Below the pieces are notes generated by a model. The model made no database searches. It had not been told where the DNA came from and saw nothing but the letters and a program-made list of their open reading frames with translations. A stretch of 33,621 nucleotides of DNA. Origin: Lachnospiraceae bacterium (GTDB lineage Bacteria; Bacillota; Clostridia; Lachnospirales; Lachnospiraceae). Where the stretch lies: contig SVEW01000003.1 of assembly GCA_015057205.1 (NCBI GenBank), forward strand, positions 1 to 33,621. Direction: 5' to 3'. The first letter of the stretch is position 1. Every line of letters begins with the position of its first letter. Positions 8,982 to 17,632 of this stretch are shown here, piece by piece. Made by a program: the position numbers and the translations under genes.

Positions 8982-9554
8982 CTACTCCACCCGTAAAGGC
9001 GTCACTACAATATTTTGGGCATCACATTCGTACTTTCGGCATACTACTTCATTGATTTTTGCCAGATCTTTTTCCGAAACCACCGACAAATCCACCACAA
9101 CGTCTACGCTATCACCCCCAATGGAAACAACCACATTTTTAAATCCCTTTGCTTCCAAAAGATTCTCAATGGCAACTTCCGCATCTTGCGCTGTGGCCAG
9201 CTCCACTAACTTCTGCGTAATTTCCTTTTTCTCCTGCGGCAAAATCCCCTGTTTTTCGGACAATTTAGTCAACTCTTCCTTTGCCTTGGCATGCGCCTGT
9301 TCCCGCTTCAAACGTGCGGACGCTGCATAATTTTTCGCCGCCTTTCCGGAGGTCATCACCGCTTCCCCCGCATCTTCATAATCATCCACCGATGTCGGTT
9401 CTACATGCCCTTGCTTTTCCTTCACAGCGCCTTTTCCCATGGCAACCTTCAGGAAATTGTGATCTTTATGCTGAAAACTCACAAATCCGCCTGCTGCAAT
9501 CAAAAGAACCAGCGCTGTTATCATACATTGGTTTTTTAGTCGTTTTCGTTTCAT
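8982..9554 (-). CDS. spoIIIAH: stage III sporulation protein AH
   Basis: N-terminal TM, Lys-rich N-terminus and YscJ/FliF-like C-terminal region; last gene of the spoIIIA operon. Confidence 0.88.
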   Translation of the reverse strand: MKRKRLKNQCMITALVLLIAAGGFVSFQHKDHNFLKVAMGKGAVKEKQGHVEPTSVDDYEDAGEAVMTSGKAAKNYAASARLKREQAHAKAKEELTKLSEKQGILPQEKKEITQKLVELATAQDAEVAIENLLEAKGFKNVVVSIGGDSVDVVVDLSVVSEKDLAKINEVVCRKYECDAQNIVVTPLRVE

Positions 9555-9566
9555 GAAAGAGCCCCC

Positions 9567-10073
9567 TTACTTTTCTTTTTTGACTATACTAATCTTATGA
9601 CTGGCAATCTGAAATAATGCCTGCACCGCCTCGGAAATTCGCTGTTTCACCACCGGATTGCCTGCACCCTCGCAAACCACCACCACACCTTGTACCCGGG
9701 GAGTCTTACTCGCAACGACAAATGGCTTTCGCTCCTGCCCCTGCTCCTGATATACCGCGCTTTCCTCACTTTCTTTTTCCGATAGTCTGGAATCCTTTCC
9801 CATCACCGATTCTCCGGTATCTTCAACCGTCACCATCACCTTAACCTCCCCAGCGCCCTCTATTTCAGACAAAAGCGCTCTAAGTTTTTCTTCCATCTCT
9901 GCTTCATATTCCGACAACGTTGTCACATCCGTTGCTGCATCCTCCTTTTCCTTCTCAGACGTGTCGGACGTGGGCGCTCCTACAATAAGCAACAAAATGC
10001 CTGCCAAAAACACCAGCAACAGTGTCTCCTTTTTCATGGAAAACAATTTCTTTTTCAGCGACTCGAACTGCAT
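9567..10073 (-). CDS. spoIIIAG: stage III sporulation protein AG
   Basis: KLRALLSEIEGAGEVKVMVTVE and VQGVVVVCEGAGNPVVKQRISEAVQALF motifs; operon position. Confidence 0.92.
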   Translation of the reverse strand: MQFESLKKKLFSMKKETLLLVFLAGILLLIVGAPTSDTSEKEKEDAATDVTTLSEYEAEMEEKLRALLSEIEGAGEVKVMVTVEDTGESVMGKDSRLSEKESEESAVYQEQGQERKPFVVASKTPRVQGVVVVCEGAGNPVVKQRISEAVQALFQIASHKISIVKKEK

Positions 10074-10085
10074 ACCTTCCTCCTG

Positions 10086-10598
10086 TCATTTCTTAACAAT
10101 CAACCGAAACTCCGGCCGAAACAATTGCATCAAGCGTTTTTTACACGCCTTTGCCTGTGCATCTTCCGTCGTTGGTTCTACAGCGATTGCTTTTCCGGGC
10201 ATTGCCAGAAAAAGCGTCATACTTTCCAGACAATCACCATCATAGTTCACTTCATAGTGTCTGATTTCGTAAGGCTCATTCTGAATGCACCTGCGAAAGC
10301 CATCCACCAATAAATCCGCAGCTTCCTGTTTCGGCTCGCTTCCATATTGCCTAATGACCTGCTCAAAACTTTTCTGTTCCGTAAATGCACGCTTCACATC
10401 CTGCATTCGTAACACAGATGGCAACGCTTCCGCTCCCATTAGCCTTGCCACTGGATTAAAAATCACCAGTAAAAACAAAATTCCCACCACAAATTGTATG
10501 TACCGATTCAGATTACTTTCCCCCAGAATCAGACGTACCATACACACCAGCAGAGACAGATAAAAACACTCGCGCACCAGATTTTTCAATACTTCCAT
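10086..10598 (-). CDS. spoIIIAF: stage III sporulation protein AF
   Basis: 170 aa with two N-terminal TM segments (NRYIQFVVGILFLLVIFNPV); operon position. Confidence 0.88.
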   Translation of the reverse strand: MEVLKNLVRECFYLSLLVCMVRLILGESNLNRYIQFVVGILFLLVIFNPVARLMGAEALPSVLRMQDVKRAFTEQKSFEQVIRQYGSEPKQEAADLLVDGFRRCIQNEPYEIRHYEVNYDGDCLESMTLFLAMPGKAIAVEPTTEDAQAKACKKRLMQLFRPEFRLIVKK

Positions 10599-10607
10599 GT
10601 TCTCTCC

Positions 10608-11609
10608 TTACGTTAGCATCGTCAAAATACTAAGACTGACAAACACAAAGGTCACTGCATAAATAAGCACCTTAAACAACAATAAAATACTCTCGTATGC
10701 CCCGGTAAGCATGGTCACCATACTATCCGTTGCAAAGGGACGCAGACAAGCTTCCAAAATGCGAAACGCCAACAAATACCCCAAAATACTCAAAAGTGGT
10801 GGTAAAAAAATCAATCCAACACACAACAACCCCACCGCTCCGATGCTGTTTTTTAACGCATGGGCCACTCCGGTTATCATTCCAAAGCAAGCGGAACTTA
10901 CCGGCCCGATACCGGGTAACAGCATGGCCGCTTTTTTTACGCCATTTTGAATCACCGCTTCACTCCCCGGTGCTACCAGTGCCTGTACCACGTTGAATCC
11001 ACAAATCAAAGACAGCATCCCCTTCATCAAAAATGTAGTTCCATCAAACAATAATCGCCCCAATCGTTTCAGCAAATGCTGTCCGGTACAGGCATTGCTG
11101 AAGTGAAAAGCCAGCAGCAACTTGGTGCAGGGCAGGCAAACGCTTTTTAACAGCATTTGAAAAACGGTTATTTCCCCCATCAGTGCCGCGTAAATCATGG
11201 ACGCCGCTCCCATACCGTCCGCAAATAAAATGCTCATTCCATACACCGGCGTAAGCACCGTCATAAAGCGGCATACTGCCTCTAAACACTCCCCCACCAA
11301 CGAATAACAGTGTAAAAACAACCGCATGCAAATTCCGGCTCCGCAAATGAAAAACATGGTGCCACCATACTGCCCGAAGCCATTTTCTCCAAACGCCAAA
11401 ATCAACTGACTTATGGCACCAAATAATAAACACAACACCGCTAACGTGACGAAGGATTTTCGATCCACCAGAAATCCCTTTGTGAAAAGCTGGCTAATTT
11501 GTTCAAATACAAACCCGGGGCTGTGAATGCCCTGAAGCAGTGTCTCCACGTCGGTATAAATTCCCTCTTTTGCCAGTACCTCATTCATTGCCCGATAATC
11601 CATGGTCAC
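10608..11609 (-). CDS. spoIIIAE: stage III sporulation protein AE
   Basis: Polytopic membrane protein; operon position; start overlaps the spoIIIAD stop. Confidence 0.88.
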   Translation of the reverse strand: MTMDYRAMNEVLAKEGIYTDVETLLQGIHSPGFVFEQISQLFTKGFLVDRKSFVTLAVLCLLFGAISQLILAFGENGFGQYGGTMFFICGAGICMRLFLHCYSLVGECLEAVCRFMTVLTPVYGMSILFADGMGAASMIYAALMGEITVFQMLLKSVCLPCTKLLLAFHFSNACTGQHLLKRLGRLLFDGTTFLMKGMLSLICGFNVVQALVAPGSEAVIQNGVKKAAMLLPGIGPVSSACFGMITGVAHALKNSIGAVGLLCVGLIFLPPLLSILGYLLAFRILEACLRPFATDSMVTMLTGAYESILLLFKVLIYAVTFVFVSLSILTMLT

Positions 11610-11992
11610 CTCATCATCTCTTCCATAATCTCAACCAACTCCGTTAACAGCGGATACCCCGCCGACAAAATACAGAATCGGCCAAATACTTTTACCTGTT
11701 TGGCACATACCGAATTTTCTGCCTGCATACAAATGTCCGCCGTCCCCTCCGTCAATAACGTAATGCCCGCCATTTTTATTAGAATCTCCACATACAAACT
11801 CTCCACATGGGCACGATTGCCCAATTGTATCAGATAGCTAAAAAACAGACGTGTCCTGCTGAGCAATACCATACTAATCATGACGCAAACCATAAGACCA
11901 ATGAGTTTGCCGTACACTTTTTGCTCGTTTAGCATAAGCATGGCTACCAGCGAACCGGTCAATGCCAATGCGCATAGGGATATGCTACTCAT
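11606..11992 (-). CDS. spoIIIAD: stage III sporulation protein AD
   Basis: 128 aa membrane protein; operon position. Confidence 0.88.
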   Translation of the reverse strand: MSSISLCALALTGSLVAMLMLNEQKVYGKLIGLMVCVMISMVLLSRTRLFFSYLIQLGNRAHVESLYVEILIKMAGITLLTEGTADICMQAENSVCAKQVKVFGRFCILSAGYPLLTELVEIMEEMMR

Positions 11993-12001
11993 TTTCTCCT
12001 C

Positions 12002-12196
12002 CTAAAATGTCAACAATCTGGAAAATTCCGTCAAAAGCTTCCTTATGTACGGTAACACCCACCCAATTACGATAAGCAATCCCAAAAGTTGCGTCATAAA
12101 CGCCAGTTCATCCCGGCCACTATGTTTCAGCACCTGTGCCAACAGCGAAATCACAATCCCTACTGCCGCAATTTTCAGCAAAATGTTTCCTTCCAT
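12002..12196 (-). CDS. spoIIIAC: stage III sporulation protein AC
   Basis: 64 aa with two TM segments: LLKIAAVGIVISLLAQVLKHSGRDELAFMTQLLGLLIV. Confidence 0.92.
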   Translation of the reverse strand: MEGNILLKIAAVGIVISLLAQVLKHSGRDELAFMTQLLGLLIVIGWVLPYIRKLLTEFSRLLTF

Positions 12197-12205
12197 AGCT
12201 CCTCC

Positions 12206-12733
12206 TTACCAAAGCACCAGCATCGTCATGGTTCCAATTAACCCGGCACATGCCGCTTTTACCCTAGCCTTCGCCCCGTAACACCTTCCGTACTGCCCCA
12301 TTTCTTCTTCCAAAACCGATACACATTCCCGAAGGTAATGATCGATGGTTTCCCCGTCTGCCTTCGTCACCACCTTTCCCAATCGAGTAAGTAGCAAAGT
12401 CAGGCTTTCTGACATTCCCACAATCCGCTGAAGTTGCCCCATATAATTGGTCCACGCCTCTTCCGGCTGGCCCTTTCCTTCTTTCATGCATGCCAGAAAT
12501 TCACCTGTCGCCCCTTTTACCCTCGATTCCGGCGCCAAAAGGGAAAGGCTGCTCTCCATCACCTGCCACAAAAGCATTCTTCCGGTGCGCATATTGCGTA
12601 ACAATTCCACCAAAATCGTCTGCAAATCCCGATATTCCGCGTATCGTCGCCCCATGTCCTGGCGCATTTTCAGGCACCACACTACCGTTGCCAGCACAAT
12701 CAGTACGCACCCACTACCTTTCCCATACATCAT
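12206..12733 (-). CDS. spoIIIAB: stage III sporulation protein AB
   Basis: Likely start MMYGKGSG at 12733, overlapping the spoIIIAA 3' end; RRYAEYRDLQTILVELLRNMRTGRMLL. Confidence 0.88.
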   Translation of the reverse strand: MMYGKGSGCVLIVLATVVWCLKMRQDMGRRYAEYRDLQTILVELLRNMRTGRMLLWQVMESSLSLLAPESRVKGATGEFLACMKEGKGQPEEAWTNYMGQLQRIVGMSESLTLLLTRLGKVVTKADGETIDHYLRECVSVLEEEMGQYGRCYGAKARVKAACAGLIGTMTMLVLW

Positions 12734-13556
12734 AATGAAATCCCCCTGCGTCCTGATGCAAAAGCACCACCGCAAAACTTTCCGGAATGCCTTTTTTATA
12801 CGCTTCCTGCACCGAATTTCCATGCATGGTGCACAAAATCTTACAGCCACTTCGCATGGCATATTCCATAGCTGCAAATTCCTGTGCACTTCCTATTTCA
12901 TCCACCGCCACATACTGCGGTCCCATACTGCGGATGCACATCTCCATTCCTTTGGCCTTACTACACCCACTCAACACACTGGTTCTACTGCCTACCGAAA
13001 GTTGCGTAACTCCCTGATAGACCGCTGCCACTTCACCACGTTCATCAATCAGACTAACGTAGTGCCCCTGCTCTGATAATAGCCGAACAAGATCCCGCAA
13101 CATGGTGGTTTTTCCTCCGCCGGGCGGTGACACCAAAGCGATTCCGCTTCCTTCTCCTTTTGACCCAAGGGCATACCAAAGATTTTTCGCACATCCCTTC
13201 ACCTCATGTGCAATGCGCAAAGTAGCATAACCAAGTCTTCGAAATTTTATTTTTCCATCCTCCATTCTTCCTTCCCCGCATACTCCCAGGCGATGTCCGC
13301 CTTGTAGCGTCAAAAATCCCTGCTCCAATTGTTCCTCGTATGCAAAAAGGCAATAGTCGGTGGCTCTCTCTATCACCCGGTCAAATGCCTGCCTCGTAAG
13401 CGGGTATGGTTCTACCACGTACTCCTTTTCCGCTACCCTCAAGTACACCGGTTGTCCGATTCCCATTCGTATCTCCTGCAAACCTTCCATCCCTTCGTCT
13501 AGTTGCAGGCAAGCCTCCCTTACCTTATCCGGCAAAATTGCCAGCACTTCCTCCAT
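12714..13556 (-). CDS. spoIIIAA: stage III sporulation protein AA (ATPase)
   Basis: Walker A SPPGGGKTTMLRDLVR, SLIDERGEVAAVY, QYVAVDEIG. Confidence 0.95.
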   Translation of the reverse strand: MEEVLAILPDKVREACLQLDEGMEGLQEIRMGIGQPVYLRVAEKEYVVEPYPLTRQAFDRVIERATDYCLFAYEEQLEQGFLTLQGGHRLGVCGEGRMEDGKIKFRRLGYATLRIAHEVKGCAKNLWYALGSKGEGSGIALVSPPGGGKTTMLRDLVRLLSEQGHYVSLIDERGEVAAVYQGVTQLSVGSRTSVLSGCSKAKGMEMCIRSMGPQYVAVDEIGSAQEFAAMEYAMRSGCKILCTMHGNSVQEAYKKGIPESFAVVLLHQDAGGFHYDVWER

Positions 13557-13585
13557 GCCACACCTCCTTGTCCACTTCTGTTTTC

Positions 13586-13614
13586 ACTATATGCCAGCGT
13601 TCATTTTCTTATGA
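13586..13614 (-). promoter_or_regulatory. sigma-E-like promoter of the spoIIIA operon
   Basis: Minus strand: TCATAAG, 14-nt spacer, CATATAGT, then AAGGAGGTG RBS and ATG at 13556. The same layout occurs before spoIVA. Confidence 0.6.
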
Positions 13615-13661
13615 CAATACAAAAAGTGCACTCTCTTATCCGCCCATTAATCCGGACAGCG

Positions 13662-13698
13662 CAAAAAATCCCTACGAAAGATTCTCTCTCGTAGGGAT
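13662..13698 (-). terminator. Rho-independent terminator/attenuator hairpin
   Basis: Minus strand: ATCCCTACGA (11-nt loop) TCGTAGGGAT followed by TTTTTT. Confidence 0.85.
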
Positions 13699-13790
13699 AT
13701 AGATTTCCACCCTGGGGAGTCATTACACCGGCTCTCCTATCGATTTATCACCTTCATCACTTTTGTGTATTTTCCTCTCTTATTGGGAAA
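13668..13790 (-). ncRNA. attenuator-like leader, possibly a degenerate T-box
   Basis: Minus strand: ...GGAGAGCCGGTGTAATGACTCCCCAGGGTGGAAATCTATATCCCTACGA...; AGGGTGGAA resembles the T-box core (AGGGTGGNACCGCG), and AGGG could pair with the terminator-arm CCCT. No convincing stem I or specifier loop was found. Confidence 0.3.
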
Positions 13791-13872
13791 CATATAGAAT
13801 TCTGATATCTGTTGTTTTCAACTACCTACTTTATCTCACACCAATCCCACGATAGCCAACAAATTTTTCACT

Positions 13873-14243
13873 AATGGGCATAGCCTTCTCTTTTCGTGAC
13901 GTCTATGCCCACCAACTCTCTTATTATGGGCATTGCACTCCCTTTTCATAACATCTATGCCCACCAACTCTCTTATTATGGGCATAGCCTTCCCTTTTCA
14001 TAACAGCTATGCCCACCTGCTCTCTTATTATGGGCATTGCACTCCCTTTTCATAACGTCTATGCCCATCAACTCTCTTATTATGGGCATTGCACTCCCTT
14101 TTCATAACGTCTATGCCCACCAACTCTCTTATTATGGGCATATCCTTCTCTTTTCATAACGTCTATGCCCACCAACTCTCTTATTATGGGCATATCCTTC
14201 TCTTTTCATAACGTCTATGCCCATCAACCCCCTTATTATGGGC
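13873..14243. repeat. tandem array of seven 52-bp units plus a 7-bp partial unit, each with inverted-repeat arms
   Basis: Unit starts at 13873, 13925, 13977, 14029, 14081, 14133 and 14185, partial at 14237; core TATGGGCAT...CTATGCCCAYCAACTCTCTTAT. Confidence 0.97.
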
Positions 14244-14249
14244 TTTATC

Positions 14250-14317
14250 AACAAATTCTTGATTAAAGTGCTTTTACCGGCACCATTTTCCCTGCTAATC
14301 CGAAGTTCCTTCGCCAT
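14250..14317 (-). pseudogene. fragment of an ABC ATPase (Walker A region only)
   Basis: MAKELRISRENGAGKSTLIKNLLIKP reads into the tandem array; no Walker B or signature motif follows. Confidence 0.55.
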
Positions 14318-14389
14318 TCAACGCACAGACGGTAGCGCTTCGTCCTCCTGCATAACAGGGGGTTTATTAAAAACCTTGCTACACAACCA

Positions 14390-14421
14390 AAAAGAAGCAG
14401 GATGATTACTCACCCTGCTTC
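14390..14421 (-). terminator. Rho-independent terminator of rpsU
   Basis: Minus strand: GAAGCAGG...CCTGCTTC followed by TTTTT. Confidence 0.85.
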
Positions 14422-14429
14422 TGTGTTAC

Positions 14430-14606
14430 TTAGTTATATTTACGTTTTCTTGCTGCTTCAGATTTCTTCTTGCGTCTTACGCTTGGCTTTTCATAATGCT
14501 CTCTCTTGCGGATTTCCTGCTGGATACCTGCCTTTGCGCAATTTCTCTTGAATCTGCGTAAAGCGCTATCTAAAGTCTCGTTCTCTTTTACGATTACATT
14601 TGACAT
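14430..14606 (-). CDS. rpsU: 30S ribosomal protein S21
   Basis: [58 protein letters not shown]. Confidence 0.97.
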   Translation of the reverse strand: MSNVIVKENETLDSALRRFKRNCAKAGIQQEIRKREHYEKPSVRRKKKSEAARKRKYN

Positions 14607-14738
14607 AGTCTCACACCTAACCTCCCTCCAGTTGCGTAATTGTGCATTCAACTGTTTGGGTATTCTTTTTGCACCTAATCATTTTATACCCAAAGAGCGG
14701 GGTTCGTCAAGTAGTTTTTTATTTTTTTCGCAGTTTTT

Positions 14739-17396
14739 TTACTGAATCTGCTCAGATAAAACATCTTTTGCTTTCTTCAGTGCATCTGCGATTCCAGCCG
14801 GATTCTTACCTCCGGCCTGTGCCATATTTGGACGACCACCGCCGCCACCGCCTACAAGACCGGCAACGTTCTTAATTAACATACCTGCATGGGCTCCCTT
14901 CTTCATAGCACCATCCGTTGCCATGGCTACCAGGTTCACTTTTCCTTCGAATTCCGAAGCAAGTAAAATCACGCCCTCGCCTAACTTCTCTTTCAATGAG
15001 TCGCCAAGCTCTCGCAGATTGTTCATATCTACATTCTTAACATCCGTTGCCAGGAAGGAAATACCCTTCACATCCACAACGTTATCTAATACATCACCAA
15101 GTGCCTCTTTCGCTGCTGCACTCTTCAGACTCTCATTCTCACTGCTTAAGTTCTTTACTTCCGCAAGCAGGCTGCTTACACGATGTTCCACCTCTGCCGG
15201 AGATGTCTTAAGAAGCTCACAAGCCTTATTTAAGCGTGCTTCTGCCTCTTTATAATAAGCAAACAGTCCGTCTGCCGTAATTGCCTCTATACGACGCACA
15301 CCGGCTGCTACACCTGTCTCAGAAAGAATCTTAAACGCTACGATGGAACCGGTATTCTTAACATGAGTACCACCACACAATTCCACGGAGAAATCTCCCA
15401 TAGAAACCACACGTACCTTGTCGCCATACTTCTCACTAAAAAGTGCCATAGCGCCGGTCTTCTTCGCTTCTTCCATGGTCATAACGTCCGTACGAACCTC
15501 TAAATCATTCTGAATCTGTTCATTTACAAGATCTTCTACCTTCTGAATCTCTTCTGCAGTCATTGCCGTAAAATGAGAAAAGTCAAAACGCAATCGGTCT
15601 GCATTAACATCAGAACCCTGCTGTTCTACATGTGTTCCAAGAACAGTACGAAGTGCCTTCTGTAACAAATGGGTTGCACTGTGGTTCTTACCGGAACATA
15701 AACGATTCTTCTTATCTACGATAAGGGTAACCGAATCATTCATGGAAAACATACCGCTACTTACCACACCGATATGACCAATCTTACCACCGGATAATTT
15801 CTTGGTATCTTTCACTTCGAAGGTACCGTTCGCACTTTCAATTACACCGATATCCGCTGCCTGACCACCACTTGTGGCATAGAACGGAGTCTCCTCTACG
15901 ATAATGGTTCCTTCACTACCCTCTGCTAAGGTATCCACTACTTCTGTAGTAGAAGTCATTGCAATTATCTTTGATTCTTTCGTTAACGTATCATAACCCA
16001 CAAACGTTGAGGTCATAGCCGGATCAAGCTGTTCGTAAACCGTTGCGTCAGCACCCATGTAGTTGGTCTCTTTGCGGGCTGCTTTCGCCATCTTACGCTG
16101 CTTATCCATCTCAGCTTTAAACCCATCTTCATCTACGGAATATCCCTTCTCTTCGAGAATCTCGACGGTTAAATCATATGGGAATCCATAGGTATCATAC
16201 AACTTAAAGGTATTCTCACCGGAAAGAACTTTCTCATTCTTCTTAGCCATCTCACCCATCATGTCATTCAAAATAGAAAGACCCTGGTCAATGGTCTTAG
16301 AGAACTGTTTCTCTTCCTGTGCGAATACTTTCAGAATAAATTCTTTCTTCTCTTCTAACTCCGGATAGCCATCCTTACACTCACGAATCACTACCTGGCA
16401 AAGCTCTGCAAGGAACTCACCCTGCATACCCAATAATTTACCGTGACGAGCCGCACGACGAATCAAACGACGAAGTACATAGCCACGTCCTTCATTACTC
16501 GGCATAACACCATCAGAAATCAGGAATGTAGAAGAACGAATATGGTCGCAAATCAAACGAATGGATACATCATCCTTCTCGTTCTGTCTATAACTCTTCT
16601 TTGCAGCATCACAAATAGCATCACGAATCGCCTTCATAGTGTCGATATCAAAAATAGTATCCACATCCTGAACAACCACTGCAAGACGCTCAAGTCCCAT
16701 ACCGGTATCAATGTTCTTCTGCTCTAATAATTCATAATTACCCTTGCCGTCACCTTCAAACTGGGTAAATACGTTATTCCATACTTCCATATAACGGTCG
16801 CACTCACACCCAACTTTGCAATCCGGTCTTCCGCAACCATATTTCTCTCCACGGTCATAATAAATTTCGGAACATGGACCACACGGGCCTGCACCATGCT
16901 CCCAGAAGTTATCGCATTTTCCATCTTCATCACGGTAGAAACGAGTAATCTTCTCTGCCGGTACCCCAATCTTCTTGGTCCAGATATCAAATGCTTCCTC
17001 ATCCTCAAAATAAATGGATGGATATAAACGCTCCGGATCCAGACCGATTACTTCTGTCAGATATTCCCAGGACCAGGTCAGCGCCTCTTCCTTGAAATAA
17101 TCTCCAAATGAGAAGTTACCAAGCATCTCGAAAAATGTAAGATGTCTTGCGGTCTTGCCTACGTTCTCAATATCATTGGTTCGTACACACTTCTGGCATG
17201 TACAGACTCTCTTGCGTGGTGGAACCTCCTGTCCGGTAAAATACGGCTTCAGTGGTGCCATTCCCGCATTAATTAATAGTAAACTCTTATCATTGTGTGG
17301 TACCAATGAGAAACTCTTCATTGCTAGATGATCCTTGGATTCAAAGAACTCTAAGAATGAACGTCGTAACTCATTTACTCCAAAATACTTACTCAA
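14739..17396 (-). CDS. alaS: alanyl-tRNA synthetase
   Basis: 885 aa; NELRRSFLEFFESKDHLAMKSFSLVPHNDKSLLLINAGMAPLKPYFTG; HSATHLLQKALR; VELCGGTHV. Confidence 0.98.
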   Translation of the reverse strand: MSKYFGVNELRRSFLEFFESKDHLAMKSFSLVPHNDKSLLLINAGMAPLKPYFTGQEVPPRKRVCTCQKCVRTNDIENVGKTARHLTFFEMLGNFSFGDYFKEEALTWSWEYLTEVIGLDPERLYPSIYFEDEEAFDIWTKKIGVPAEKITRFYRDEDGKCDNFWEHGAGPCGPCSEIYYDRGEKYGCGRPDCKVGCECDRYMEVWNNVFTQFEGDGKGNYELLEQKNIDTGMGLERLAVVVQDVDTIFDIDTMKAIRDAICDAAKKSYRQNEKDDVSIRLICDHIRSSTFLISDGVMPSNEGRGYVLRRLIRRAARHGKLLGMQGEFLAELCQVVIRECKDGYPELEEKKEFILKVFAQEEKQFSKTIDQGLSILNDMMGEMAKKNEKVLSGENTFKLYDTYGFPYDLTVEILEEKGYSVDEDGFKAEMDKQRKMAKAARKETNYMGADATVYEQLDPAMTSTFVGYDTLTKESKIIAMTSTTEVVDTLAEGSEGTIIVEETPFYATSGGQAADIGVIESANGTFEVKDTKKLSGGKIGHIGVVSSGMFSMNDSVTLIVDKKNRLCSGKNHSATHLLQKALRTVLGTHVEQQGSDVNADRLRFDFSHFTAMTAEEIQKVEDLVNEQIQNDLEVRTDVMTMEEAKKTGAMALFSEKYGDKVRVVSMGDFSVELCGGTHVKNTGSIVAFKILSETGVAAGVRRIEAITADGLFAYYKEAEARLNKACELLKTSPAEVEHRVSSLLAEVKNLSSENESLKSAAAKEALGDVLDNVVDVKGISFLATDVKNVDMNNLRELGDSLKEKLGEGVILLASEFEGKVNLVAMATDGAMKKGAHAGMLIKNVAGLVGGGGGGRPNMAQAGGKNPAGIADALKKAKDVLSEQIQ

Positions 17397-17423
17397 AATC
17401 TTTCCTCCAAACGGTATTAAAGT

Positions 17424-17570
17424 CTAATTCTTCTTTGTCTCCTCCACCGGCTGTGACGCGTCCTTTCTCTTTCTGGCTACCATTCCAAGCCAAAAGCCTA
17501 ATGCAGACACTGCTGCAAATACAAGTAACAAAACTACCTGATTAAAAAATGCATTAAAAAAAGTGATCAT
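17424..17570 (-). CDS. 48-aa single-TM small protein upstream of alaS
   Basis: MITFFNAFFNQVVLLLVFAAVSALGFWLGMVARKRKDASQPVEETKKN with AAGGAGGT RBS; too short for the supplied ORF track. Confidence 0.7.
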   Translation of the reverse strand: MITFFNAFFNQVVLLLVFAAVSALGFWLGMVARKRKDASQPVEETKKN

Positions 17571-17603
17571 TGCGTTACCTCCTTAAGAAAACTACATTCG
17601 TTT

Positions 17604-17632
17604 ATTATAGCGTAAATCCCTTAGGATTTCAA
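17604..17632 (-). promoter_or_regulatory. sigma-A promoter of the small ORF-alaS unit
   Basis: Minus strand: TTGAAA, 17-nt spacer, TATAAT; overlaps the rnhA stop codon. Confidence 0.7.

Noticed and set aside
12264-13076. Long ORFs within or antisense to spoIIIAA/AB
   Set aside because: Overlap recognised sporulation genes and show no coherent protein features.
13700-13760. Fluoride or glycine riboswitch in the leader
   Set aside because: Only short matches (TAATGACTCC, GGAGAG); the required conserved core and pairings could not be built.
13873-14243. CRISPR array (about 30-bp palindromic repeat with about 22-bp spacers)
   Set aside because: The would-be spacers are nearly identical to each other and no cas genes are present; it is a simple 52-bp tandem repeat.
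16443-17008. ORFs within and antisense to alaS
   Set aside because: alaS is intact and conserved over this region; the alternative frames are incidental.
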